Assembly (NCBI RefSeq): GCF_022846615.1
Contig: NZ_AP025637.1
Span: forward strand, 868,001 to 932,000
Source: Roseomonas fluvialis
GTDB lineage: Bacteria > Pseudomonadota > Alphaproteobacteria > Acetobacterales > Acetobacteraceae
Direction: 5' to 3'
Length of the DNA stretch: 64,000 nucleotides
The translations under genes were made by a program, and so were the position numbers. Positions 28,367-36,537 of this stretch are shown in pieces. Each line of letters starts with the position of its first letter. The first letter of the stretch is position 1. The notes under the pieces were generated by a model that had not been told where the DNA came from, searched no databases, and was given only the letters and a program-made list of their open reading frames with translations.

Positions 28367-30688
28367 TCACGCCGCGCGCACCGCGCGCAGGAAGTTCTCC
28401 GCCCGGCTGCGCAGTGTCTCGGCATCGCCGGCCAGCGCGCCGGAGGCTTCCAGCACGCCGCTCGCCGAACCGCCGGTCGATTCCGCGGCGGACCGGATGC
28501 CCTCGATCTTCTGTGCCACCGTGCCGGTCGCCTGCGCCACCTGCGCCGCGGACCGCGCGATCTCGCGCGTGGTCGCACCCTGTTCCTCGACCGCGGCGGC
28601 GATCGCGGTGGCGATGTCGCTGGTGCGGTCCACGGTGGTGCCGATGGCGCGGATGGCGTCCACCGCCTGGGTGGTCGCGCCCTGCATCTCGGCGATCTGG
28701 CGGCCGATCTCCTCGGTCGCCTTGGCGGTCTGGCCGGCCAGGTTCTTCACCTCGCTCGCCACCACCGCGAAGCCCTTGCCGGCCTCGCCCGCACGCGCCG
28801 CCTCGATGGTTGCGTTCAGCGCCAGCAGGTTGGTCTGCCCCGCGATCTCGCCGATCAGCCGCACCACGTCGCCGATACGCGACGCGGCCTCGGACAGGCC
28901 GCGCACGGTCGTGTCGGTCGCCTTTGCCTCGGACACCGCCTTGCGCGCCACGTCGGCGGCCTCCGCCACGCGGCGCGTGATCTCCTCGACGGAGGCGGCC
29001 ATCTCCTCGGCGGCGGCGGCCACCGCCTGCACGTCGGCATTGGCCTGCGCGCCGGCCTCGCTGACCGCCAGCGCCTCGCGCCCGCTCTCGGCTGCCGCTT
29101 CGGTCAGGCTGCGGGCGGAGGTCTGCATCCGGGCGGCGGCGGCGGCCACGGAATTCACCACCGCGCCGATATCGGCCTCGAAGGTGTCGGCCAGGCGGGC
29201 CTGCTCGGTCACGCGGTGCCAGGCCAGCATCGCGCCCACGTAGTTGCCCTGCGAGTCACGCAGCGCGGAGACATTCAGGTCCAGCGCCTCCGGCCCCATC
29301 TTCACGCGCGCCTTGTGCGGCAGGTTCGCGGGGTCGGCCAGCATGGTGCGGATGCGCCCGGGCACCTTGTGGAAGATGTCGATGGTCTGGCCGATCATGG
29401 CCTCGGGCTTGACCGGCATGTGGGCCTCGATCGAGCGGACCAGTTCCATCGAATAGGCATTGGCGTAGTTGATGCGGAATTCGTTGTGCGGGTCCGCGAC
29501 CAGCACGCCGATCGGCATCTGCTCGATCATCTGGCTGCGTGCGAAGGCGGTCGCGACATTGCCGCGCAGGCCCTCCACGGCGTCGGCGATGCGGCCGATC
29601 TCGTCGCGCCGGCCGCGGTCGGGCACGCTGATGTCGGCGCGCCCCTCCGCGATCTGCACGATGGCGCCGGCCAGGCGGCGCAGCGGCGCGCCGATCGCCC
29701 GCGTCATGACCCAGGCCGACAGCAGCAGCAGCAGCACGATCGCCCCCGCCACCGCCAGCACGATGCGTTCCTGCTGCGCGACCGACACGGTCACCGCGGC
29801 CGAGGTCGACGCCAGCATCTCGTTCAGCCGGTCATTCGCGGCGGCGACGGCGGTGGCCAGTCCCTCGCGGGCGGGGGCGGCCTGCTCGGTCGTGAAGCGG
29901 GCCAGGGTCGCGGCCGTCTCGATCGCGGCGATGGCGCTCTCGTAGGCCTGTTCGGCGCTGCGGCCGATGCGTTCCAGCTCCTCGCGCACACGGTCCTGGC
30001 CGGCGGCGGCAGAGATCGCGCCGCGCATGTGCACGCGGGCCTGAGCCCCCGCGCGGCGCGTACGCTGCGACTGGCGGTCATCCGCGGTCGCGAAGAAGCG
30101 CAGGGCCGATGCGCGCATGTCGTTCACGCCCTGGTGGAAGGCGACGAAGCGCGTGCGCACGTCGTCCTGCTGCGCGCCGGTCAGGTCGAATTCGATCGCC
30201 GCATTCGCCCCTTCGAAGCCCTGGTCGTATTCGGCGGCGCGCTGCAGGAAGCCGTCGTCGCGCGCGGCCAGCACCGCCAGGCGCAGCCGCGCCTGTTCCG
30301 CTGTCGCGGCGGCATAGACGGCGGCACGTTCGGCCACGGCGCCCAGCAGGTCCTTCGCGGTCCGGTCGTCGAACTGGGATGCCGCCTGGCGCGCCATCTC
30401 GCCCGCGCGCTCCAGCGCGCCCAGGGCGGCGTCGCGCGCGGCCTCGACATCCGCCGGGCGCTGCGCGGCGAGCAGCGACTGAGCGTGCAGCGGCACGTCG
30501 CGCGCGGTGGCCGTCGTGGCGGTGAGCCGCTCCGCACCCTCGGCGATGCGGTTCTGCTCGCGGATCCGCTCGTTCATCTTCGTGCCGGTCACGTAGACCG
30601 TGCCGACCACGCCACCAAGCATGAGGACCGTGAGCAGGCTCGATGCGCCAAGCTTCAGACCCACCGGCATGTTGAGGAAGGCGCGCAT
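28367..30688 (-). CDS. Methyl-accepting chemotaxis protein with HAMP and PAS domains
   Basis: 773 aa. TM1 ~13-33 ([20 protein letters not shown]), a long periplasmic helical sensor ~35-330, TM2 ~335-358 ([18 protein letters not shown]), HAMP ~358-410 ([20 protein letters not shown]), then a cytoplasmic PAS-like domain ~425-530 ([21 protein letters not shown]). The signalling domain ~540-765 ends in the conserved hairpin [20 protein letters not shown]. No CheW-binding pentapeptide is visible at the C-terminus, and no che genes are in the window. GGAG precedes the ATG at 30688 by 5 nt. The PAS domain suggests combined periplasmic and intracellular sensing. Confidence 0.93.
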   Translation of the reverse strand: MRAFLNMPVGLKLGASSLLTVLMLGGVVGTVYVTGTKMNERIREQNRIAEGAERLTATTATARDVPLHAQSLLAAQRPADVEAARDAALGALERAGEMARQAASQFDDRTAKDLLGAVAERAAVYAAATAEQARLRLAVLAARDDGFLQRAAEYDQGFEGANAAIEFDLTGAQQDDVRTRFVAFHQGVNDMRASALRFFATADDRQSQRTRRAGAQARVHMRGAISAAAGQDRVREELERIGRSAEQAYESAIAAIETAATLARFTTEQAAPAREGLATAVAAANDRLNEMLASTSAAVTVSVAQQERIVLAVAGAIVLLLLLSAWVMTRAIGAPLRRLAGAIVQIAEGRADISVPDRGRRDEIGRIADAVEGLRGNVATAFARSQMIEQMPIGVLVADPHNEFRINYANAYSMELVRSIEAHMPVKPEAMIGQTIDIFHKVPGRIRTMLADPANLPHKARVKMGPEALDLNVSALRDSQGNYVGAMLAWHRVTEQARLADTFEADIGAVVNSVAAAAARMQTSARSLTEAAAESGREALAVSEAGAQANADVQAVAAAAEEMAASVEEITRRVAEAADVARKAVSEAKATDTTVRGLSEAASRIGDVVRLIGEIAGQTNLLALNATIEAARAGEAGKGFAVVASEVKNLAGQTAKATEEIGRQIAEMQGATTQAVDAIRAIGTTVDRTSDIATAIAAAVEEQGATTREIARSAAQVAQATGTVAQKIEGIRSAAESTGGSASGVLEASGALAGDAETLRSRAENFLRAVRAA

Positions 30689-30732
30689 GACATCTCCGGA
30701 CAAATCCCGAAGCGCATTTGCGCACGCCTCCC

Positions 30733-31395
30733 TTAAGCCGCCGTGAAGCGCGGCCCTGCGCGGTCGCCCCACAAGCGCCCGAACACCAGGAACACCAGCA
30801 CGACCAGCAGCGTCGTGCCGCCGTGCCAGACCAGCACCATCGCCGCCGCATCCAGGTGATGGAACAGCGACAGCCCGACCGACGCGATCGCCGCCCCCGC
30901 CAGCCCGCCCAGTGCCGCCACCGGCACCGGCCGGATCGGCCCGGCATGGCGCAGCATCCACACCAGCGAGAGCGTCAGCGGCACGCCCATCAGCACGATG
31001 AAGCGGAAGCACCCCCAGGACGTGCCCAGCACCAGCGCCTGCGGCCCCTCCCGCGCGACATCCGCGAGGCACCCCATGCCCAGGCTGCCCAGCCAGGCGA
31101 CCGCGGCCGGCAGCGGCAGCAACGCCCAGTGCCGCGACCGGTCGGGCAGCGCGAGTTCGAAGGCGGCGATCGCGGCCAGCACGCCGGTCGCCAGGGCGAA
31201 GACCAGCTGCGCCATCTCATGCGGGCGCGACAGCCGGTCCATCAGGTCGTGGCGCGGCCCGAAGGCCAGCACGCAGGCCGCCACCAACAGCACCGCCAGG
31301 CCGATCCAGATCGCCGCGCGCAGCAGCGGCGGCGCCAGGCGCTTCACGGGCCGCAGGTCGGCCGACAGGCGATCGATCAGGTCATCGGTCTTCAT
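30733..31395 (-). CDS. NrsF-type (DUF1109) membrane anti-sigma factor
   Basis: 220 aa, six hydrophobic segments. The N-terminus [20 protein letters not shown] and two conserved cysteines, in [10 protein letters not shown] and [10 protein letters not shown], are NrsF hallmarks. In Caulobacter NrsF holds an ECF sigma factor at the membrane and releases it upon heavy-metal stress through these cysteines. The start overlaps the sigma gene stop by 4 nt (ATGA), as expected for a co-translated sigma/anti-sigma pair. Confidence 0.9.
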   Translation of the reverse strand: MKTDDLIDRLSADLRPVKRLAPPLLRAAIWIGLAVLLVAACVLAFGPRHDLMDRLSRPHEMAQLVFALATGVLAAIAAFELALPDRSRHWALLPLPAAVAWLGSLGMGCLADVAREGPQALVLGTSWGCFRFIVLMGVPLTLSLVWMLRHAGPIRPVPVAALGGLAGAAIASVGLSLFHHLDAAAMVLVWHGGTTLLVVLVFLVFGRLWGDRAGPRFTAA

Positions 31396-31952
31396 CGTTC
31401 GTCCTCGACGCCGAGCTTGCGGCGCAGGGTCTTCAAGGCACGGTGGGTCGCGACCTTCAGCGCGCCGACCGACAGGCCCGAACGGGCCGAGGCCTCGGCC
31501 AGCGGCAGGTCCTCGAGCTTCGCCAGGCGCAACGCGGTGCGCTGGCTTTCCGGCAGCTCCGCCACCGCATCGCGCAGCTGGCGGTTCGCCACGCGGTCCT
31601 CGCCGGTCACACCGGCCGGTGCGGCGAGCGTCTCGGCATGGTCGTCGATCGGGTTCTCGCGGCCCGAGGTGCGGCCGCGCCGGCGCAGCCGGTCGATGCA
31701 GCGCCGTTCCGCGATGGCGGCGATCCAGGGCCGCGCCGGGCGCGCCGGATCATATGTGGCGAGCATGCGATGGATGGTCAGCAGCGTATCCTGCACCGCG
31801 TCCTCAGCCTCGGCATGGTCGGCGACGCGCCGGCGCGCGATGGCGCGCAGCAGCGGCAGGCAATCGCGCAGCAGCCGGTCATACGCGCGCGCATCGCCGG
31901 CCTGCGCCGCCGCCAGCCATCCATCCCACGCCCCATCCGCGTCCCGCGTCAC
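31392..31952 (-). CDS. ECF RNA polymerase sigma factor (SigF-like)
   Basis: 186 aa from a GTG start, with only weak GGTGG before it. Region 2 is AYDRLLRDCLPLLRAIARRR...HAEAEDAVQDTLLTIHR, then PWIAAIAERRCIDRLRRRGR. Region 4 is ELPESQRTALRLAKLEDLPLAEASARSGLSVGALKVATHR. Partnered with the NrsF-type anti-sigma directly downstream. The upstream frame is open, but its sequence is not sigma-like. Likely autoregulated; no SigF-type GTAACC element was recognised upstream. Confidence 0.92.
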   Translation of the reverse strand: MTRDADGAWDGWLAAAQAGDARAYDRLLRDCLPLLRAIARRRVADHAEAEDAVQDTLLTIHRMLATYDPARPARPWIAAIAERRCIDRLRRRGRTSGRENPIDDHAETLAAPAGVTGEDRVANRQLRDAVAELPESQRTALRLAKLEDLPLAEASARSGLSVGALKVATHRALKTLRRKLGVEDER

Positions 31953-32029
31953 CGACCACCCGTTGCGTTGAGCCCGCAGTCTAGCTGGTCGTGGTGCGGG
32001 CGCGAAGCAGCCCGAAGACGCCGCCGCGC

Positions 32030-33142
32030 TCACTGTGCCGGCGCCGGGCTGAAGCGCCGGCGCTCGCGCAGCAGTGCGAAGCCCACCAGCACGCCGATGC
32101 CGGCCAGCGTCAGAACCGGATCGAGCCACCACTGGCCGGGATGCAGCCGCAGCATGGCCGTGACACCCCAGGACAGGAACAGACCGATGCAGAACACATC
32201 GAGGCTGTGCCGCCCGACCGCCGCCAGCGCCTGCGGGATGGCGCGGTGCATCCAGCGCCCCTCACGCGGAACCAGCACCGCCACCAGGTACGCGATTGCC
32301 AGCCCGTGCAGCAGCGCGAGCGGCCCCAGATGCGTCTTGCCCGCCAGGATCCAGGCGGTCTCGACATCGACCCCGGTGCCCAGCAATTCCGCCACGCGCT
32401 GCGCCAGCCCCACCGCCAGCAGACCCACCGCGCCCGCCACCGCCCAGCCGTTCCAGGCCACCGCAGCGCCCTGCAGCAGCGCGCGGCGCCCGAACCACGC
32501 CCCCAGCATGAACACGAATTGCCAGGCCAGCGGATCCAGCCCGACCGGCAGCCAGGACCAATACTGCCAGGCCCCCGCCTGCACCCCGGCCCAGAGCACG
32601 GCCGGGGGCAGCAGCGCCCAGGCGCCGATGCGCGCGACCAGCCACAGGAAGCCAGGCAGCACCAGCATCGCCAGGATGAACACCGGCAGGATGTCGATGT
32701 AGTTGGGCAGGTACAGCAGCGCCGCCGCGCCCGACAACGCGGTCAGCGGGTCCGCCCGCAGCAGCCCCCAGGCCAGGCGGTCGGCCTCGTTCGGCAGCGG
32801 CAGGGCGCGTTCGGCCCACAGGATCATCGCGCCGAACAGAAGCACCAGCGCCATGTGCTTCACCCACAGCCGCGCCGTGCGCGCCCAGGTGTCGCGCGCC
32901 GCCGCCGCCGCCCCGTCGCGCGCCGCCTTCAGGGTGAAGACCGACGCCAGCACGAAGCCCGACAGGAACAGGAACTGCTCGGAACTGTCCGACAGCCCCC
33001 AGGCGGCATGGATGCCGAAGGCGCCGAAGGTCGTGCCCACCGCATGCGCCCCGAAGATCGACACCTGCAGCCAGCCGCGCACCACATCCAGCCGCAGGTC
33101 GCGGGGCGGGCGGGCCGGCGGGCGCGGCGCGGATCGGGTCAT
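32030..33142 (-). CDS. opgC: OpgC-family membrane protein (succinyl/acyltransferase-like)
   Basis: 370 aa, about ten membrane helices. OpgC signatures are RDLRLDVVRGWLQVSIFGAH near the start, SDSSEQFLFLSGFVLASVFT, LPNYIDILPVFILAML and AAVGRHSLDVFCIGLFLSW. OpgC modifies osmoregulated periplasmic glucans (succinylation), but many homologues are uncharacterised, and no opgGH genes are here to support that. Transcribed alone; divergent from the DUF1489 gene. Confidence 0.85.
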   Translation of the reverse strand: MTRSAPRPPARPPRDLRLDVVRGWLQVSIFGAHAVGTTFGAFGIHAAWGLSDSSEQFLFLSGFVLASVFTLKAARDGAAAAARDTWARTARLWVKHMALVLLFGAMILWAERALPLPNEADRLAWGLLRADPLTALSGAAALLYLPNYIDILPVFILAMLVLPGFLWLVARIGAWALLPPAVLWAGVQAGAWQYWSWLPVGLDPLAWQFVFMLGAWFGRRALLQGAAVAWNGWAVAGAVGLLAVGLAQRVAELLGTGVDVETAWILAGKTHLGPLALLHGLAIAYLVAVLVPREGRWMHRAIPQALAAVGRHSLDVFCIGLFLSWGVTAMLRLHPGQWWLDPVLTLAGIGVLVGFALLRERRRFSPAPAQ

Positions 33143-33268
33143 GGGCAGGGGTCTCCGGGGCGTACGGGGGCGGCGCTGAGCGGTGTTTCGCCGCGCCCCG
33201 CCGCCCGGTTACGCGCGCCGCGGCAAAGGGGCTTGCCGACTCGACCCCTGGCGAGGGAAGGAGGACCC

Positions 33269-33694
33269 GTGCTCAACCTCATCAAGCTGTCCGTTGGCCC
33301 CAAGGATGTCGCGGCCCTTGCCGCGATCCAGGCCGACCGCCTGCGCACCGACCCGCCGCTGCGCGCCTGGACGCGCATGTTCCCCAAGCGGCGGGACGAA
33401 TTGCTCGATGGCGGGTCGATCTACTGGGTGGTGGCGGGCTTCGTGCGGGTGCGCCAACGCATCCTCGACCTGCGGGAGGAGGAGTGGGACGACGGCACCC
33501 CCTGCGCCGCGCTGGTGCTGGACCCGAAGCTGGTGCTGGTCGAAGCGCGGCCGATGAAGCCCTTCCAGGGTTGGCGCTACCTCAAGCCCGAGGAAGCGCC
33601 GGCGGATGTGACGCAAGGCAGGCCCGAACCGCGCGGGCTCGACCGGCTGCCGCCGCGGCTGCGGCGCGACCTCGCGGAATTGTGCCTGATCTGA
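33269..33694 (+). CDS. DUF1489 family protein
   Basis: 141 aa, GTG start with a strong GAAGGAGG site 5-8 nt upstream. The sequence LNLIKLSVGPKDVAALAAIQ, FPKRRDELLDGGSIYWVVAGF and FQGWRYLKPEEAPADV is typical of DUF1489, a family largely limited to alphaproteobacteria. VVAGFVRVRQRILDLREEEW and LVLDPKLVLVEARPMKPFQG are conserved core segments. Function unknown. Confidence 0.9.
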   Translation: MLNLIKLSVGPKDVAALAAIQADRLRTDPPLRAWTRMFPKRRDELLDGGSIYWVVAGFVRVRQRILDLREEEWDDGTPCAALVLDPKLVLVEARPMKPFQGWRYLKPEEAPADVTQGRPEPRGLDRLPPRLRRDLAELCLI

Positions 33695-33719
33695 CGCGCG
33701 CCGCGCCCGCCTGCCCGGC

Positions 33720-33941
33720 CCTGAAGGCCCTGCCGGGACAACGCCTTGCCGGCCCCGTCGCCGTACCCGGCACCCGCCCAGGTTGCGTGGATTTAAGGTG
33801 ACTGCCACCGCACGGAGAGCCTCGCGCTGCCACGCTGTGTCCTGTCGCGGCGGCTTATTCCCGGCAGGCCGCTGCTCGACTGGCTCGCTTTCGGGCGGGT
33901 TCTTGGGGCCGGCTGGAGCAATCCAGCCGGCCCTTATTTTT
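33720..33941 (+). ncRNA. Possible small RNA ending at strong terminator
   Basis: The 200 bp before the terminator contain no coding frame but show complementary segments: GCGGCGGC pairing with GCCGCTGC around TTATTCCCGGCAG, flanked by GAGCC and GGCTC. This could be a structured RNA or simply the DUF1489 3' UTR. It does not contain the SRP-RNA GGAAGGAAGCAGCC signature. 6S RNA cannot be excluded. No promoter was identified with confidence. Confidence 0.25.
33906..33941 (+). terminator. Strong rho-independent terminator
   Basis: A perfect 11-bp stem (GGGCCGGCTGG / CCAGCCGGCCC) with loop AGCAAT is followed by TTATTTTT. It is oriented for plus-strand transcripts. It lies 212 bp after the DUF1489 stop, so either that mRNA has a long 3' UTR or a separate small RNA ends here. 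The T-run overlaps the stop codon of the convergent hyfI-like gene. Confidence 0.88.
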
Positions 33942-34458
33942 CCGACTCGGCCTCCAGCAGTGCCAGCAGCCCTTCCAAAAGCTGCGTGGGGGAGGGCGGG
34001 CAGCCCGGGATCAGCAGGTCGACCGGCAGCACCGCGCCCACCCCGTCCTGCACCGCATAGCTGCCCTTGAACACGCCGCCATCCACCGCGCAGTCCCCCG
34101 CCGCCACGACCCAGCGCGGTTCCGGCGTGCAGGCCAGCGCGCGTTCCAACGCCTCGGTCATGTTGCGGCAGGCCGGGCCGGTCACCAGCAGCACGTCGGC
34201 ATGCCTGGGGGATGCCACGAAGCGCAGCCCGAAGCGCTCGAGGTCGTAGGCCACGCTCTGCAGCGCGTTCACCTCGAGCTCGCAGCCATTGCAGGATCCG
34301 GAATCGACCTCGCGGATCGCCAGGGAGCGGCCCAGACGCGCGCGCGCGGTCGCGGCCAGGCGCTCGCCGAGCGCGGCGGCGGTTTCAGCCGGCGCGCCGT
34401 GCGCGGGGTCGGTCAGTGGGCGCGACAGCAGCGCGCGTGCCAGGCGGGGCCAGAGCAT
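33934..34458 (-). CDS. hyfI: Hyf-like complex small subunit (NuoB/HyfI homologue)
   Basis: 174 aa. A cluster-binding set of four cysteines is intact: Cys56 and Cys59 (SGSCNGCELEVNAL), Cys123 (AAGDCAVDGG) and Cys153 (IPGCPPSPTQLLEGL). The CxxC spacing is that of group 4 hydrogenase small subunits rather than the CC of NuoB. It should hold the proximal [4Fe-4S] (N2-like) cluster at the interface with the large subunit. It is the last gene of the locus, separated from the large-subunit gene by a glyoxalase-family gene and a repeat. Its start overlaps the preceding stop by one base. Confidence 0.9.
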   Translation of the reverse strand: MLWPRLARALLSRPLTDPAHGAPAETAAALGERLAATARARLGRSLAIREVDSGSCNGCELEVNALQSVAYDLERFGLRFVASPRHADVLLVTGPACRNMTEALERALACTPEPRWVVAAGDCAVDGGVFKGSYAVQDGVGAVLPVDLLIPGCPPSPTQLLEGLLALLEAESEK

Positions 34459-34841
34459 CAGTCGCACTCCGGGTCGATGCGTTCCGAGAAGACCAGCCGG
34501 TTGCCGAAGGGGTCCATCACCTCCAGGTCCCGCCAGCCCCAGGGCTGGTCGTGCAGGCCGGGGCGCTGGTGGCGATAGGCCTTGGCCGTGAGTTCGCCAT
34601 GCAGCGCCACGACGCCCTGCATGCGCAGGATCAGCTTGGTGCCCGGCGTGCCGTCGCCGAAATGCTCCGACAGGAACAGCACGAGGTCGCCGCGCGACAC
34701 CTGCGCGAAGACCGGCAGGTCGGGTTCGAAGCGATGCTCCCAGTCCCAGGACATGCCGAGAAAGCCGACATAGAATTCGCGCGCCGTCGCGACGTCGAAG
34801 ATGCGCAGCACGGGTATGGTCTCGTTGAAGCGGACGGTCAT
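34458..34841 (-). CDS. Glyoxalase/bleomycin-resistance superfamily protein
   Basis: 127 aa, one VOC fold. FNETIPVLRIFDVATAREFYVGFLGMSWDWEH opens the first beta-alpha-beta-beta-beta unit, and LEVMDPFGNRLVFSERIDPE closes the second. Candidate metal-site Glu/His residues are present, and VFAQVSRGDLVLFLSEHFGDG resembles bleomycin-binding proteins. The stop overlaps the hyfI start by 1 nt (TGATG), so it is translationally coupled inside the Hyf-like operon. Whether it serves the complex or is a passenger is unknown. Confidence 0.88.
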   Translation of the reverse strand: MTVRFNETIPVLRIFDVATAREFYVGFLGMSWDWEHRFEPDLPVFAQVSRGDLVLFLSEHFGDGTPGTKLILRMQGVVALHGELTAKAYRHQRPGLHDQPWGWRDLEVMDPFGNRLVFSERIDPECD

Positions 34842-34860
34842 GAAGTGCCTCCCGAACGTC

Positions 34861-34991
34861 CACAGGGGCCCGCTGCCTTGCATCGGGCCGGGAGCGCACG
34901 GCGCGACCGCGCCCAAACCATCGGTTGCGCCCGGCGCAGCAGCGCATGCCGCGCAAGCCAGGCCCGCCGGTGCGGGCGCCGGCGCCTGAGG
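34861..34991 (-). repeat. 125-bp dispersed intergenic repeat, copy 3 (inverted)
   Basis: Read on the minus strand it starts GCCTCAGGCGCCGGCGCCCG and includes TGGCTTGCGCGGCATGCGCTG. It shares with copy 1 at 4675 the 19-nt core GGTTTGGGCGCGGTCGCGC plus GTGCGCTC. It occupies the gap between the large-subunit gene (stop 35032) and the glyoxalase-family gene (start 34841), inside an otherwise gapless operon. Confidence 0.75.
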
Positions 34992-35031
34992 CAGGCACAT
35001 GCACAACGCATCGACTGCGGCGATGCGCCGA

Positions 35032-36537
35032 TCACAGGTCCACCCCGCTGTAGGAACAGTTGAAGCTTTTGTTGCACAGCGGGAAGTCGGCGACGATGTT
35101 GCCCTCGATCGCGGCTTCCAGCAGCGGCCACTGCAGCCAGGACGGGTCGCGCAGGAAGACGCCGCGGATCAGCCCGCCATCATCCAGCCGCAGCCAATGC
35201 AGGCATTCGCCGCGGAAGCCTTCGATGATGGCGCTGCCTTCGCCGGCGCGCGCGGGCAGGGGGGCCATGGTCTCGCCCTCGGGCAGCGTCATCAGCAGGC
35301 GGCGCACCAGCGCGATGGCTTCGCGCAGTTCCGCCACGCGCACGCGCACCCGGGCATCGACATCGCCGCCGGCCTCGACCGCGATGGCGGGCGCCAGCAC
35401 GTCGTATGGCGCGTAGCCAGGTGCCAGCCGGGCATCGAAGCGCCGGCCGGACCCGCGCCCGACGAAGCCGCCCGCCGCGTAGCGCGCCGCCTGCACGGGG
35501 TCGAGGAAGCCCGTGCCGACCACGCGGTCCTGCAGGCTGGCGTGGCTGTCGTAGATCCGCAGCAGGGACGGCATCTCGGCCTCGACGGCATCGAGCGCGG
35601 CCAGGATGACAGCCGCGCCGCCCGGCGCGATGTCGGGTGCCACGCCGCCGGGCAGCACGCGGTCCATCATCAGCCGATGACCGAAGGCGGCGGCGCAGGC
35701 GCGCAGCACCTGTTCGCGCAGGACGCCGCAGCGCGCATGAGGAAAGGCGAAGGCGGCATCGTTGCACACGAAGCCCCAGTCGTTCAGGTGGTTGTGGATG
35801 CGTTCGAGCTCGGCCATCGCCGCGCGCAACGCGATGGCGCGCGGCGGCGGCGTGACACCCAGCGCGGCTTCCGCGGCGGCGGCGAAGGCCCAGCCATGCG
35901 CGACGGTGGAATCGCCCGACAGGCGCGCGGCGAAGACCGCCGCGGCGCGCACCGTCTTGCCCAGCATCAGCCCGAGCGTGCCCTTGTGCTTGTAGCCGAG
36001 CCGCGCCTCCAGCCGGACCACGCATTCGCCCTGGACGTGGAAGCGGAAATGACCCGGTTCGATCACGCCGGCATGGATCGGCCCAACTGGAATCACGTGG
36101 ATGCCCTCGCCCTCCACCGGCAGAAAGGTGGGCTGCGGCGCTTCAGCACCCGGTCGCGGCGCGGGATGCCCGGACATCGGCCCCGCCATTGGCCAGCGGC
36201 CGTGGTCGAGCCAGGGCCGGTCATCCACCGCGCCCTCGGCGGACAAGCCCCACAGGTCGCGGATGGCGCGTTCGAAGCGGATCGCGCCGGGCCGCGCGGG
36301 GGACAGGGCGGCATAGCGGCCAGCCTCCGCGGGCGCGGAGGCGAACAGAACCTCGGCGCCATCCAGGAAGGCGGCATGGACCACGCCCGGTTCCGCCCAC
36401 ATCGCGAGCAGCGCGGGCGCGGTATCCTCAGCCAGCGCGGCGGCCAGGGCGGACCAGTGCGGCGGGGTCAGCACGAAGCGCTCGAAGGGCCGTGCCCCCT
36501 GCGGCACGCCGGCGCGCACCAGGTCCATCGCGCTCAT
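35032..36537 (-). CDS. hyfG: Hyf-like complex large subunit (NuoC-NuoD fusion) lacking [NiFe] ligands
   Basis: 501 aa. A NuoC-like N-terminal part (~15-130, RFERAIRDLWGLSAEG) is followed by a NuoD/HyfG-like part (VGPIHAGVIEPGHFRFHVQG at 151; LEARLGYKHKGTLGLM at 176). Where hydrogenases have RICGIC, this protein has FAARLSGDSTVAHGWAF (202-218), without cysteine. The C-terminus is DFPLCNKSFNCSYSGVDL (484-501), CX5C instead of DPCxxC. It therefore cannot bind [NiFe] in the known way and resembles Ehr (energy-converting-hydrogenase-related) complexes. Overlaps the upstream gene by 4 nt. Confidence 0.92.
   Translation of the reverse strand: MSAMDLVRAGVPQGARPFERFVLTPPHWSALAAALAEDTAPALLAMWAEPGVVHAAFLDGAEVLFASAPAEAGRYAALSPARPGAIRFERAIRDLWGLSAEGAVDDRPWLDHGRWPMAGPMSGHPAPRPGAEAPQPTFLPVEGEGIHVIPVGPIHAGVIEPGHFRFHVQGECVVRLEARLGYKHKGTLGLMLGKTVRAAAVFAARLSGDSTVAHGWAFAAAAEAALGVTPPPRAIALRAAMAELERIHNHLNDWGFVCNDAAFAFPHARCGVLREQVLRACAAAFGHRLMMDRVLPGGVAPDIAPGGAAVILAALDAVEAEMPSLLRIYDSHASLQDRVVGTGFLDPVQAARYAAGGFVGRGSGRRFDARLAPGYAPYDVLAPAIAVEAGGDVDARVRVRVAELREAIALVRRLLMTLPEGETMAPLPARAGEGSAIIEGFRGECLHWLRLDDGGLIRGVFLRDPSWLQWPLLEAAIEGNIVADFPLCNKSFNCSYSGVDL

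Noticed and set aside
33720-33941. Signal recognition particle RNA gene
   Set aside because: The conserved GGAAGGAAGCAGCC-type hairpin sequence of bacterial SRP RNA is absent.
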